Source: Epichloe hybrida (taxonomy: Eukaryota; Ascomycota; Sordariomycetes; Hypocreales; Clavicipitaceae). From it: a stretch of 64,000 nucleotides of DNA. This document shows positions 23,001 to 33,984 of this stretch, one piece after another. The DNA is taken from positions 1,488,001-1,552,000 of the forward strand of contig JAFEKR010000001.1 in assembly GCA_019022495.1 (NCBI GenBank), in the 5' to 3' direction. Made by a program: the position numbers and the translations under genes. The first letter of the stretch is position 1, and the number at the start of each line of letters is the position of its first letter. The notes beneath the pieces were generated by a model, which did no database searches, had not been told where the DNA came from, and worked only from the letters and a program-made list of their open reading frames with translations.

Positions 23001-23425
23001 TCAGCCATAATGATGCTGCTGCTGAGGCGGAGGAGGACCATGATTCCCTCCGCCCTGGCCGTTGGCCCCCCCATTCGCCATTCCCATGACGTCCGGCCGA
23101 TTCTTCAGCGGTTGCTGAAAGTGGCAGATATTGCATGCGACGTCTTTGTAACCGGAGATTGTGAATGGAATTACCGGCTATGAGAACAAATGCATCCATC
23201 AGCATCGCGCATAAAAAAAGGTAGGCCTGTTCATTTCAAATATGAACCCCGAGGCCGCGACCGAGACGGGGCAATACATACGACGAAGCAGAGCGTGAAG
23301 AAGGGACGACTCTTGACAACTTGAGCCGCCATGTTACCGCAATGGTGGCATTGACAAACCATTCCCTCGTAACCTGGAACTTGGCTGCGGAAGGTGTGTT
23401 CGCCGCAAAGAAAGAAGAAGAACAT
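23001..23425 (-). CDS. Small zinc-ribbon protein (zinc_ribbon_15 type)
   Basis: Two exons, 23425-23282 and 23177-23001, with a 104-bp intron (GTATGT donor), give 106 residues. The chain starts MFFFFLCGEHTFRSQVPGYEG, then has two Cys pairs, CQCHHC (about residues 24-29) and CNIC before HFQQPLKNRPDV, which together can bind one zinc ion. It ends in a Gly/Pro/Gln-rich tail. This layout is that of a small conserved fungal family of unknown function; the name refers only to the fold. It is divergent from the RNase P subunit gene, 653 bp apart. No function is claimed beyond zinc binding. Confidence 0.88.
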
Positions 23426-24078
23426 GATGAGGAGATATTGGGGTGCCGCGTGCGACGCGCAAAGGGTATATATCTATTTCTCCGAGGAATTTTTGCGCGC
23501 CCGATTCGTCAATTGATAATTGATATATATATATATAGTCGGGGGTTACGCTTTGCGCGCAGCAGATAGATGGATGGACTGCTTCTCCCACTTCGGCGCG
23601 CACTTTGTTGTTGATTTGCAGAACGCAGAACAGATGGAGTTGGCGAGATTGCTGCGACGGGGTCAGCGGACTATGACGTTAAAGGCCCGTGATGCATTTG
23701 AAATGGGAAAAATAAATTGCAAGAATGAAATCGAGCCGCAACCAAGTCGACATGTGGCGGAGCACTTGGCACCAACGCGTTGATGCTCAGCAATCGGACC
23801 CATTTTTCATTCTCACTGCTGTCACCCACCCCCCAGAAAAAAAACAACAAAAAAAAAAACAACAAATTCGTTCCACGTGCTTGCTTCGCCTCACATATCC
23901 ATACCAATCTGTCTGTTGCGAGCCAATGATCACTTCCTCTTTTTTTCCCACTAGCCACCGCGATTTCGCGTGAGACCGAGCAACTCTCCCTAGAAAGTTT
24001 GTTCCGACTTCATACATTCCCGGCCGCCAGGCCAACACCGGATCGAGATAACAACCACCACATCTGTCTGCATCCATC
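23426..24078. other. Shared promoter region of zinc-ribbon gene and RPP1
   Basis: Divergent intergenic region of 653 bp. It has a (TA)n tract at 23521-23537 and an A-rich stretch at 23838-23866. No gene seen. Confidence 0.5.
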
Positions 24079-25014
24079 ATGATGTACGACCTCAACATCG
24101 CGTGGTCTCCCTCCACGACACCAGAGCGCCTGCTTCAGACCTTGTCTTTGGCCTCCTCGCTCGGGTACAACACCGTGGCTCTAAGCCACACCCTCGAACT
24201 CCCCTTCCCCGCGAACCCTACCTCACCCTTTCCCACGATCCCCGAGTCCACATCTTCGCGCAAACTTCCTACAGTTCTTCGGCGCGCGACTCTGCCCCTC
24301 AGCGATCCTGCAGCGTCGAATTATCGCCTCCAATCTCTCGCAAATGTATACGATGTTCTTGCCATTCGACCTTTGACCGAGAAGGCCTTCCAGAATGCCT
24401 GTCTGACGCTCGACATTCCCATTATATCGCTCGATCTCACTACACATTTCCCTTTCCATTTCCGACCCAAGCCGTGCATGGCCGCCGTAACCAGGGGAGT
24501 TCGGTTCGAAATATGCTACGCCCAGATTCTCACTGCTGATGGTCGAGGCCGCGCGAACTTCATCTCCAATGCTACGAGTCTGATTCGCGCCACGCGCGGA
24601 CGAGGCATTCTTCTCAGCAGCGAGGCCAAGTCGGCGCTCAGTCTACGGGGACCAGCCGATGTGGTCAATCTCCTCAGCGTGTGGGGCTTGGCGAATGAAA
24701 GGGGCCTGGAAGGCTTGAGATCGATCCCTCGAAGCGTCGTTGTCAATGAGGGCATGAAGAGGAATGGCTTCCGTGGCGTCATCAACGTCGTGCAGGTGGC
24801 CACGAAAGAAGATGTTGGAAATTTGAAGGCATCACTTGAAGATGATGAACAGAGTGCAGGCACCGATACCGGTCGGGGGGAGAGCAGGGAGAACAAAGCC
24901 AAAAATCAGAAGCGCAAGAACGGTGACGTCGAGGGGCAACCTCTCAGCAGGCGACAGGCAAAGAAGATGAAGCTCGCTGGCCGCGCCGCTGGAGTGGATA
25001 AAAAGAAGAGCTGA
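24079..25014 (+). CDS. RPP1: RNase P/MRP protein subunit Rpp1 (p30)
   Basis: Subunit of the nuclear ribonucleoproteins that trim tRNA 5' ends (RNase P) and process pre-rRNA (RNase MRP). A single exon of 311 residues. It has the TIM-barrel-like p30 fold markers: MYDLNIAW at the start, ANVYDVLAIRPLTEKAFQNAC (about residues 93-113), DIPIISLDLTTHFPFHFRP, VRFEICYAQIL and the closing FRGVINVVQVATKEDV. The tail after about residue 245 is acidic then Lys-rich (RRQAKKMKLAGRAAG), probably a nuclear signal. Two ATGs stand together at the start (24079 and 24082); either could be used. Length fits fungal orthologues. Confidence 0.93.
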   Translation: MMYDLNIAWSPSTTPERLLQTLSLASSLGYNTVALSHTLELPFPANPTSPFPTIPESTSSRKLPTVLRRATLPLSDPAASNYRLQSLANVYDVLAIRPLTEKAFQNACLTLDIPIISLDLTTHFPFHFRPKPCMAAVTRGVRFEICYAQILTADGRGRANFISNATSLIRATRGRGILLSSEAKSALSLRGPADVVNLLSVWGLANERGLEGLRSIPRSVVVNEGMKRNGFRGVINVVQVATKEDVGNLKASLEDDEQSAGTDTGRGESRENKAKNQKRKNGDVEGQPLSRRQAKKMKLAGRAAGVDKKKS

Positions 25015-25231
25015 AACGCATCGTATTCTGATCACGAGAATATTGGAGTTCTTGTGAACCTGACGACAGACTAAATTATGATGTCCTACAGCGACACGTC
25101 GAATTGCCTCATCCTGAATACTATGGGTTGTATGAGCTTGTTTGCAAAGTGGAGCGCACTCATAAACGATTGAGGTCGACTATCTAACCCTATCTGCATA
25201 GCCTTTTCAAAGGAAACGAAAACGTCGTCGC

Positions 25232-26881
25232 TTATAAAGCCTTGGTTGATGACTGAGTCGGCTCGCTTTGTCTCAACAAGTTACCAAGATCCAGGACACT
25301 GCTCAGATTGAGGCCGGACAAGTTAACAACAGGCTGTGCCGGGGCAACAACACCAGGCCCAGGAGTTGCGCCAGGCGTTGGCCCAGGTGCTACGGCTGAG
25401 TCCTTGATCGCCGTGGGAGAAGGACCGAGTCCACCAAGAGTGAGCGATTCTGCTAGACGCGATGGCGAAGGAGTGCTGGTGGACGTCGCTGCAGACGTAG
25501 ATGATACTGCCGCGGAGATTGTTTCAGACGTGGATGAGCTGGCTGGCGTTGGCTGGCCCGGTGCTGAATTTGAGATGATGCTACTTCTGCGACCGCTTCT
25601 GCTTGGCACAGGTAGGGGCACAGCTGGCTGTCCTTTGGAAGAAAGAGCAGGTGCAGAAGCAGATGCTACTGGTGGCGTTGCTTGAGAAAGAGAGGATGAC
25701 GAAGGCTTTGGCTGTGGCGCGACTGCTGCTGGGGAAGAAGCAGCATTGTTGAGTGTTGTTTTCGGCCGGGCAGATTCAGCAATGGGAATAGTCGAGACAC
25801 CCACTCCATTACCGTTTGCGTTGGTAGTTGGCAGTACTTCAGCTCGCGTCTGATTTGTACGTCCCGCTGCTGTAGGGGCTGTGGCCTCACTATTTGATGG
25901 GGTTGTCCTACCACAAATTACCCCCGGGTCACCTTGCCTAGTAACATAACACTTTTCAGCACCTCCTCGGCGTCCACTCTGCAGAGTTGATTATTAATGG
26001 GATATCCAATATCATCGAAACCATGGGCGTTCTTACATACTGCTCTTGGACCCTGTCCATTGCGATTGCGATTGCCATTTTCAATGATGACCACAACCTG
26101 ACCAGGCGCAGTGCTATTTCGCTGGCCTTGGCCTGCGCCACCACCCCTTTGCCGTTGGCCGGCTGCACATGGGGCGCGGAAAGTAACAGTTTGCGTAATA
26201 GTGCTTGCCAGCTCTGTAATGGTTACAGCCGCAGCATTTCCTCCGTTTCCTTGGCTTGCTGCCAGCTGAGTAACAGTTACGGTTGCTGGAGAAGCAGCAC
26301 CGCTTCCTTGAGCTGTGACGGTGACGGTGACGGTGGAAATGCGGAGCCGTGTATTTTCGTCATTAGTGACATTAAATCGAAAAAGAAAATGGGGGTCGAA
26401 TGAACACATGCCCTTCAAAACCAGGAGCAATTGCTGGCTGTTCAATCGGAGGCTGTTGACCATTTGGAGGCTGTTGACCATTTGGAGGCTGTTGACCATT
26501 TGGAGGCTGTTGACCATTTGGAGGCTGTTGACCATTTGGAGGCTGTTGACCATTTTGAGGCTGCTCATTCGATGCGATATTGGCGATGGACTTTGGGCGT
26601 GTTGGCGTGGAATTGGCTTCAATCTGGACACCAGGCTCGACTCCCACGGGCGGCGTGAACCCTCGAACCGAACCAGGACCATCTTCAGCTCCCTGTGTCT
26701 TTACCAGTCCCTGCCCACGACCATCATGATTCCATGGTCCAGCCTAATGATGTATCAGCCTGCTGTTTTGAAGAAAATGTTGGCTCAAGGAGACCCGTGA
26801 ATACAGTGACAACAAGGGAGGAGGCATACGCACTTGAGTGATGGTCGAGAGAGCAAGAAGGTACAAGGCACCCGACTTCAT
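25232..26881 (-). CDS. Secreted Ser/Thr/Pro-rich surface protein with PPNGQQ repeats
   Basis: Proposed exons are 26881-26834, 26743-26422, 26312-26041 and 25978-25232, totalling 462 codons plus stop with all frames closing. The N-terminus MKSGALYLLALSTITQA looks like a signal peptide; then AGPWNHDGRGQGLV, six PPNGQQ repeats, a Thr/Val segment (ATVTVTQLAAS), a short Cys-containing piece (EKCYVTRQGDPGVICG), and a long Ser/Pro/Ala-rich tail likely to be O-glycosylated. It ends with hydrophobic NLSGLNLSSVLDLGNLL. No GPI site is clear. Introns 1 and 3 have good borders (GTGCGT/TTAG and GTATGT/CAG); intron 2 (26421-26313) uses a weak GTTTTG donor and was chosen because it alone restores the frame, so a frameshift there is the alternative. 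I do not recognise a family. Confidence 0.6.
26451..26558 (-). repeat. 18-bp coding minisatellite, six units
   Basis: Six tandem copies of an 18-bp unit (plus strand GGCTGTTGACCATTTGGA), the last with one change. On the minus strand the gene frame reads PPNGQQ. Since 18 is a multiple of three, several other frames also stay open across it. Confidence 0.95.
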
Positions 26882-28948
26882 TCTGGGCAATTAAAGCTGG
26901 GCTTTTGAGAGGCCTCCTATAGTGCTTATACCACGTACTAGCAAGATCTGTGTATATGTAATCTCACCAAAAGAATTATAGAAGAAAAGGCAGGGAACAA
27001 CAGACCAGCTGCCGAGAGCCAGAAAAGCAAGAAACGAATGTAAGAAAACAGAAGTCTTGCGAAGCCCAGAAAGCCGACCGTAGTATCCAGACAACGGATC
27101 GCCAGACGCCAGATAAAAGAAGAAGGGCAAGGAAGATCTACATGGAGAAGAAAAAGGAAAATAAAACATGAGAGCGGCGAAAGGCGCGAAGGAAATAGAA
27201 ACAGTCGACTCCGACTGGCGGGGTATCTTTTTCTCAGCTAGGCAATCTTTAGATCCATCCTGTAGGAAAGTTAGGACGTGAATGATCACGAGCGTGAGAG
27301 AAAAGTGGTCAGGGCGAGGTTGGCGTAGAACCTGAGACGGCAGCCAGACATTTCCTGTTTTGGACCGTTTGGGAAGGCACGACCTGGGAATGGTGCCGCC
27401 ATCCCTGACCGTGCATGAGCGGCAAACAGTGGGGGGCTGTGACACCATGGAGAAAGCATGAATGCGATACTGACACGGAAGACACAAGAACTTGTTATGG
27501 ATGTGGCCAGTGCGGACTTACCGAAGAGTACCTAACGACGTACATGTTTGCAAAACTTGAGGTCTAGTGTGTCGAGTGAAAGGAGACGGGCAAACGCATT
27601 GAATTGTCCCCTTGAATCCGTACACACAAAGGCATAACAGCACTAGTCATAATCCGTACAACACCACAGCTTGATAATACTCAAATGGACTAATCATTGC
27701 TCCCATTGTGGCGTAAGCGCCATCTTGCACCATCTTATCGACTTCAATTTAAATACTTGGGGTGTGATCCACGATCCCGCGCAAACTTTGCGCATGCGCA
27801 ATTCGGTTGCAAAGTACGCACAATAAGGGACGCGCTAGCTATTTTGATTAGCTAAATTACATAGAAATTGATAAAACTATATTTACATTTGGAAGAACCC
27901 AGAAGGTGCGCTGGAATTCCCCAGTAGACCGAAAGATCTGTCAATGCTAGCCGCTGCTAACATTGCACATTACAATTACTTCAGACCTGTCGCTGCGCCT
28001 GCCCTATGGGCCACGTCGTTCCACGCCTTAATACACGCACAGCTGCCTTACAATATTATGTAAATACTACTCCGTACTTTTCCCCCTATTAATAATATAT
28101 CTTTTGCATTTGATTGTTAATTGTTTTACTGGCTGGGTATTGCCAGCAATTGTGTTATAAAAAATTAGATGCATTGGCTATAACCAATGACGTAAAAAAA
28201 AAAAATGAAAAATCAATAATATATCTTTTGAACTAAGGCTATCTAAATGCTCACAATAGGCTTAGATGCTTTAAATTCTACTATTTCTAGGCATAAACTC
28301 AGCGCTTTATATAGTCCCAACGCAAAGTGTCACGGCTTATTACGGCCTGGATTGTGAAAACAGAGTGAAGGCTAAGATTCTCAATCGCTGCTAGAAAGAT
28401 GCTAGCTATGGGTCAGGGCGTAAAGATCATAGGACCTTTCTGCCTTCTATCTCTACTTGTATGCTCCTAACACAAAGTTTGCGTGGGCACTAGCTTTCTA
28501 CCTTTGATAGTATAAAGTAGCTGCCCTATATAAATCCACATACAGCTTGTGCCGTGCATAATTATTACCAAGTTTGCTCAGCTTCGTGGATCACACCCAT
28601 CTTCTCCTCATGCCACGCCCCACCTTACTAGGTGAAGTGGCAATAACGTCTGGACTGATCCGGTCTAGCGTCAGCTGATTTTTGGCTCCCATACCCGTGC
28701 TGCAAGTGGCCCTTGTGCAGGCTGAGGAAGCCCGCGATCTTGTTTTCCTCAAACGTTCTTCTTTTTCTTCTGAATTTGGTTTGCTTTCAGCCCCTCTCCA
28801 TCACTTTATCGGTTGCTTGTCGTCCGAGATTATTGCAGCATACCATTAATTGCGGCGTGGAGTCATACATTGACCCTGCCTGTTTCGACTAACGTCATTC
28901 AAGAAATAGTCGAGCATTCTCGCGCCCTTTATCGTCACGGGCTCCAAT
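26882..28948. other. Intergenic region carrying a TIR element
   Basis: 26882-27759 is probably promoter for the secreted-protein gene; the frame 26891-27487 has no domain. 27760-28598 is the TIR-bounded element described separately. 28599-28948 is the promoter and leader of the zinc transporter. Confidence 0.55.
27760..28598. mobile_element. Non-autonomous DNA transposon with about 30-bp imperfect TIRs
   Basis: The left end begins GGGTGTGATCCACGA and the right end is its reverse complement (TCGTGGATCACACCC, ending 28598). The similarity runs on inward for about 30 bp (GCAAACTT on both sides). The 839-bp body is AT-rich in the middle, has no open frame, and contains a 16-bp direct repeat AATAATATATCTTTTG at 28091-28106 and 28215-28230. 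I cannot define a target duplication with confidence; the flanks ACTTG and ATCTT do not match exactly. Superfamily unknown. Confidence 0.72.
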
Positions 28949-30810
28949 ATGGCGTGGTCCAAGAGCACTCGAATCAAGGTCATGATTGCCATTGACACGG
29001 CCTTCTTCCTGCTCGAACTTATTTGCGGCTTTCTCGCCCATTCCCTAGCTTTGACTGCTGACGCCTTTCATATGGTACGCCGCCCGAGTCCTCCCTTTGT
29101 TTTGATTTGACACAGCTTCGCCCGCATCATTGCTGACTTATCGCCACCACAGCTCAACGATATCATCTCCCTCGTCATCGGCTTATGGGCTGTTGTTGCT
29201 GCGCAGAAAGAAACTACCGACGAATTTACGTTCGGGGTGCGTATTCACTTGCTACTACCCCCCTAACAACGCCCTTTTCGCTAACATCGATTCTTTCCTC
29301 TACACAGTGGGTTCGGGCTGAAATTCTTGGTGCCTTTTTCAACGCCGTCTTCCTGATCGCACTCTGCGTATCCATCATCCTCGAAGCTTTGACCCGATTT
29401 GTCGAACCCCCCGAGATTAATCAGCCCCAACTCATTCTCATTGTTGGGTGTGCTGGGTTGGCGTCCAATTTGGTTGGCTTTGTCGTCCTGGGCGGTCATG
29501 GACACTCCCACAGCGATGAAGAAGACGGGCATGGTCATGGCCACGATCATCACGACCACAGTCACGATCATAGCCATGCTGTTGACGACACCAGGGACTC
29601 TGGCGACTTGCGCAGCAGTGTGGCCGACGAAGATGGTGTTGTCGGCGACGTTCTTCCCGAAGTCATTGTGAGACGTGCAAACGAGGGCCCTGAGGTCAAT
29701 CGTCGCATCCGTTTCGGAGATGATACGACAGGCCGAGACGACACCAATAATCGAAACCGGGTTCCCGCACAAGCGAGAGGACATGCCAGGCGACATTCCA
29801 ATAAGAGTGGGCACTCCCGCTTCCAGAGCATCGAGGACATGAGCATTCACCCTGCAAGCTTCCGCCAGGACATCATCGCCGCTAGTTTGGCTGCATCCTC
29901 GGGTGCTGGTTTGGGTGCTGGGAGTGATACGAGTGAAGATGCACCTGTTGGCGATTTGGAGACCGACGTCAACGAGGAGTCTCCCCTCCTTATCAGCGGC
30001 GCTAAGGGCAACAATGGAACAACTGACAACCGCTCTCATTCACATATTTCTCATAAGCGTCCCCGCCGAGACTCGAGTGTACATGACGGTCATAACCATA
30101 CCTTTCCACGCAAGGCTGGAACCAAGGCTTGCGGTCACAATCACGCTGATATGGGCATGAATGCCATGATGCTTCACGTTCTCGGCGATGCTTTGGGCAA
30201 CGTCGGCGTCATCATCACTGCGCTCATAATTTGGCTCACTGACTGGCCGGGCAAGCTGTACTGTGACCCTGCTGTGTCACTCGCCATTACAGCCATCATT
30301 CTCAAGACATCTATTCCCCTAACACGTGCCACGGCAAGAGTCCTCCTACAAGCCACTCCTGAGAACATTAGCATCCAAGAAATCCGTCAGGATATTGAAG
30401 GTCTTCCGGGAGTAGTCAGCTGCCATCACATTCACGTTTGGCAACTGTCTGATACCAAAGTCGTCGCCAGCATGCATTTGCAGGTTGCTTTCCCGATCAA
30501 CGAGCATAGCGGCGAGAAGTACATGCAGTTGGCCAAGAGAGCCCGAAAGTGCCTCCACGGCTACGGCATTCATAGTGCCACCATCCAGCCTGAGTTCTGT
30601 CTTGACCAGCAACACCAACATGCCGGAGATGCGGCAGCTCTGCGAATAGATGGTGGGTTGGACGGCACTGGTGGAAATGCCTGTCTCTTGGAATGCATAG
30701 ATGATTGCCAGGAGCAAGGCTGTTGCCCTGGTGGCGAGTCATCTTCCAAGGCGTCGTCGACTCGACGAGGGAGCCATTCTACTCAAGGTGATGCTAATTA
30801 TCAGCACTAA
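28949..30810 (+). CDS. ZRC1: Cation diffusion facilitator, vacuolar zinc transporter type (ZRC1/COT1)
   Basis: Zn2+/H+ exchanger that loads zinc into the vacuole. Exons are 28949-29074, 29153-29236 and 29308-30810 (introns 78 and 71 bp), giving 570 residues. TM2 carries H41MLND45 and TM5 carries HVLGD, the paired HxxxD motifs that build a zinc-selective four-ligand site. Between TM4 and TM5 lies a long loop of about 200 residues with a His-rich block (residues 134-160, HGHGHDHHDHSHDHSH) and a second one before TM5 (HDGHNHTF, then CGHNHADMG). The C-terminal cytoplasmic domain has CHHIHVWQLSDTKVVASMHLQV. The end is Cys-rich (CLLECIDDCQEQGCC), seven Cys within 20 residues or so, an extra possible metal site. 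The start ATG is followed by WSKSTRIK, as usual in the family. Confidence 0.95.
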
Positions 30811-31944
30811 CGCCCTGAACAAACAACCTTGATTGGAGTAAAGAGACGTGATTAAATTTTTATTTATTTTCAAGTTCATATGAACCGAGAAGCGGATAAC
30901 AGGACCAAGGCTGGGAACCAAAAAAAACCAACAACCATAGACTATTTGCGGGAGTGCTATAATGAGCTAGAATACTCTCGCTGCATCTTTTGCAACACAG
31001 CGGCCGAGGTCATTTTGAAGGCCGTAATAATGGCATAAGCGCCTTCTTTAGTCACAGAATACTCTTCTTCTTGTTTTACCCTTTTCATTTTTTGTCTTCA
31101 AGTCAAACAGGCGGCGTTCTGTACGATGCAACACTACGTTTTGAGATTTTCTATGAAGGTGGCGTGCGATATGTCTGAAACGACGAACAAGGACAGGCTT
31201 AACAGTTGTCTGGTCGCCGGAACGGGAACGTTGTTGACCCAGGAAAAAAAAAACAATTCATTCATGTGTCATCGCAGCGGAATTCAGATGTCGTATGCAA
31301 TCAGACATGACAACATGGTGCTCGCTCAGCATGCACCGCCAGCCAACCGACCCATTGACTTGATGATGCGGGCGGTCGCGTCATGGAGCGTCCGTCCAGA
31401 CCGGACGCGTCTGGCCGCGTAAAGCTGCAACCGGCAACGGCAGCCAGTGGCCAGTCAGTGGCCAGTCAGTGGCCAGTAGGCCCCTGCTACCCTTGCATGG
31501 CGCTTGTAAGTGGCTAGCAGAGGACGACGCCCCGTCCGTCGCCCCCTCCGTTGCTGCGGCAAACACATCCACAGCAGCTTGACTACGTGCCATACCATAA
31601 AAACAACTCCACCGAATTCCAGAGCTTCTCCTGCCTGGCCTTCGATCTGCGTGGAGAGCAATACTGGCCTCTGTGATTTTTGGCTTCTTTGATCATCGTC
31701 TGCCTTTTTCCTTGGTACTGTTGCTTCATCATTCTTCGACCAGCGGCTTCGACGTCGTCACCTGCTGCTACCGTCGACTTATTATACTCATTCTGAGCCA
31801 TCCCGCGCGCCTCTGGTCCGTGGTCCGTTTGGAGCTAAACAGACGGCGCCATCATCACTGCATTGACTGTTTGTTCCTGCTAGACAAGAGCTTTCGTATA
31901 AGCGTCAACCACATTTCCACCCGGTCGAACTTGATTACTCGATA
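30811..31944. other. Intergenic region, no gene seen
   Basis: Lies between the zinc transporter and the E2 gene, both on +. Contains an 11-bp minisatellite (31441-31480) and an A run near 31243-31251. The E2 promoter and leader lie on the right. Confidence 0.55.
31441..31480. repeat. 11-bp tandem repeat, three to four units
   Basis: Units of CAGTGGCCAGT in tandem. Each unit contains the palindrome TGGCCA. Confidence 0.8.
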
Positions 31945-32687
31945 ATGGATTACGCCATGGAGGACAATCAGAACTCCGCTCCCGGTAGTGTCCCGGCTGC
32001 CAAGCTCAATGCTTCGCGAAAGGGCCCAGATACCCAGAGTGTCACAAAGAGGTAAGTCGCTGCTGGAAAATGGCACAAGTGAACCGCGGGCTTCGGTCAA
32101 AGCCGCAAGCTCGTCGTTCTCCTCTCCGACTCAGCACCTTCCAAAAGTCCAGAACACAACTGACGACCGCGTTTCAATCTAATAGACTGCAAACGGAGTT
32201 GATGCAGTTGATGACATCGCCCGCCCCCGGCGTTTCTGCTTTTCCCTCGGCTGATGGCAACCTGTTGTCATGGACTGCCACCATTGAGGGCCCCGATGAC
32301 ACGCCCTATGCCGGATTGACTTTCAAGCTCAGCTTTGCTTTCCCAGCAAATTACCCATATGCTCCTCCAACGGTCTTGTTCAAGACCCCAATCTACCATC
32401 CTAATGTGGATTTCTCGGGCCGCATCTGCCTCGACATTCTTAAGGACAAGTGGACAGCTGCGTACAACATCCAGACCGTCCTTTTGAGTCTCCAAAGTTT
32501 ACTCGGGGAGCCGAACAAGTAAGTGGTTGTTTGCCTTTGTTCAGCCCCACGAGAGAAAAGCACTCGTGCTAATCAGCCCATTAGCTCGTCACCATTGAAC
32601 GGCGAAGCTGCTGAGCTGTGGGACATCAACGCGGATGAGTTCAAGAAGAAGGTGTTGGGAAGGCACAGGGACATTGAAGAGGAGTAG
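31945..32687 (+). CDS. UBC11: Ubiquitin-conjugating enzyme E2-C type (UBE2C/Ubc11)
   Basis: E2 enzyme of the class that works with the anaphase-promoting complex to start ubiquitin chains on mitotic substrates. Exons are 31945-32051, 32186-32518 and 32585-32687 (introns 134 and 66 bp), giving 180 residues. An N-terminal extension of about 35 residues (ending TQSVTKR) precedes the UBC fold, as in UBE2C. The fold includes the HPN motif in [16 protein letters not shown], with the active-site Cys at about residue 117, then [22 protein letters not shown]. The stretch [21 protein letters not shown] is typical of the E2-C class. The three exons sum to a closed frame at TAG. Confidence 0.94.
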
Positions 32688-33334
32688 GACGTGGGCGTAA
32701 TTTTGATGTTTCGCGTTTGTGGATTGGAATACCTCATGCTGCATTTAGTGAACCCTGGAGTCATTTAGGGATATGCCCTGTTTACGGTCATCGTGGTACA
32801 TTGGGTTAGCATTTTTGTTTTGGTCTGACGATTTCCAAAGGCAGAATGAAGCACAACTGGCTTAGCTAGAAGGCCTAGTCAATGGGGGTGTTTACGTCTT
32901 TAATATGGCTACTGAAATTGCAGCAAACTGACCGTAGTAATCGTGGACGATAGGGTTGGTTAATCAAGTTCGGGCCTGTTGAGCTTTAACAGACGTCGAG
33001 ATCTCATTGTTCACAGGCACTTTTGAGATTGGCTCAGGTGATTAAGAACGCAGTTCAATTCACTGAACCAGTCCGTGTGTATATAACGGAAATGAAATCC
33101 GTCATCACATCCAGGACGTTAACACCTCGACCGTAGACTCCAAACCCGCGTCTTGGGGCAGAAGCAGAAAAAAAGGGGTTTGATCACATTTTTCCTGTGT
33201 GTAGAGTTTTTTTTTCTTTTCCGCGTCAAAAGCTAAAAAAAGCCGGTTGCAACTCCGAAATGCCATGCCACCTTTAAGAACCAAGCCCCAAGCCCAAGTT
33301 CGGGAAATTTTTCATTTTCTGAGAAAAACTCACT
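32688..33334. other. Intergenic, convergent gene ends
   Basis: 3' regions of the E2 gene (+) and RPL31 (-). Long T and A tracts at 33207-33242. No gene seen. Confidence 0.55.
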
Positions 33335-33984
33335 CTATTCCTCAACAACGACAGTAGGGAGGCCCTTGGGGTTCTTAACGTTCACGGCCTGAACATAGCT
33401 GTACAGCTTCTCCTTGGCATCTTCCTCGTCATTTCGTCGTCGGGAAATTCGGACGCGCAATCGGAAAGGAACGCCCTTGATACCGCACTCCCAGACCTTC
33501 TTGTTCAACTGGGGGTCCACACGGACGTCTGTGGTGCCCTGCGAGACGCATGTTGGTCAGCACTGCGATTCAGATTGAGCGAGCACATTTTCTAGATCGC
33601 TTTCAATCAAGAAGAATTCAGGCCTTGGAATAGTTCTTTCTGAGAACGGGAAATCCTGGCGAGGACGTGGACCAGCGGAGCAGGGTAAAGCTTCAATGGG
33701 GATGGATGAATCGTACCATAGCCTGGGTGGCGAAGGCCTTGATCTCCTTGATGGCACGAGGAGCTCTCTTCTTGAAGGAAACACCATGTAACTTTGCACG
33801 CCGTTAGCCCAACATGTTTCTATAGCTTTTCCGTGGTATCTGTCGAAGCCAACGTTGGGTTGGCCGGTTCGGAATGCAGAAGGGAACGTACTCTCTTGTG
33901 GAGATGGATGGTGTACTCGCGGGCAACGACATCGGCGATGGCGGAGCGCTGAGGCTTGCCGGCGGTCTTCTTAGCGGACGACAT
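33335..33984 (-). CDS. RPL31: 60S ribosomal protein eL31
   Basis: Large-subunit ribosomal protein near the peptide exit tunnel. Exons are 33984-33892, 33791-33717 and 33538-33335 (introns 100 and 178 bp), giving 123 residues, the normal length. The sequence starts MSSAKKTAGKPQRSAIADVV, then AREYTIHLHKR, FKKRAPRAIKEIKAFATQAM, VRVDPQLNKKVWECGIKGVP and RVRISRRRNDEED, all core eL31 segments, ending NPKGLPTVVVEE. The short 75-bp middle exon is typical of intron-rich ribosomal protein genes in these fungi. Confidence 0.97.

Noticed and set aside
25918..26682. A 254-codon frame (-) through the repeat region reading MVNSLQ repeats
   Set aside because: It is another frame of the PPNGQQ array; the signal-peptide exon splices into the PPNGQQ frame, and this frame has no start with a leader.
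26891..27487. 198-codon frame upstream of the secreted-protein gene
   Set aside because: Lies in its promoter on the same strand, no domain, low-complexity hydrophobic stretch only.
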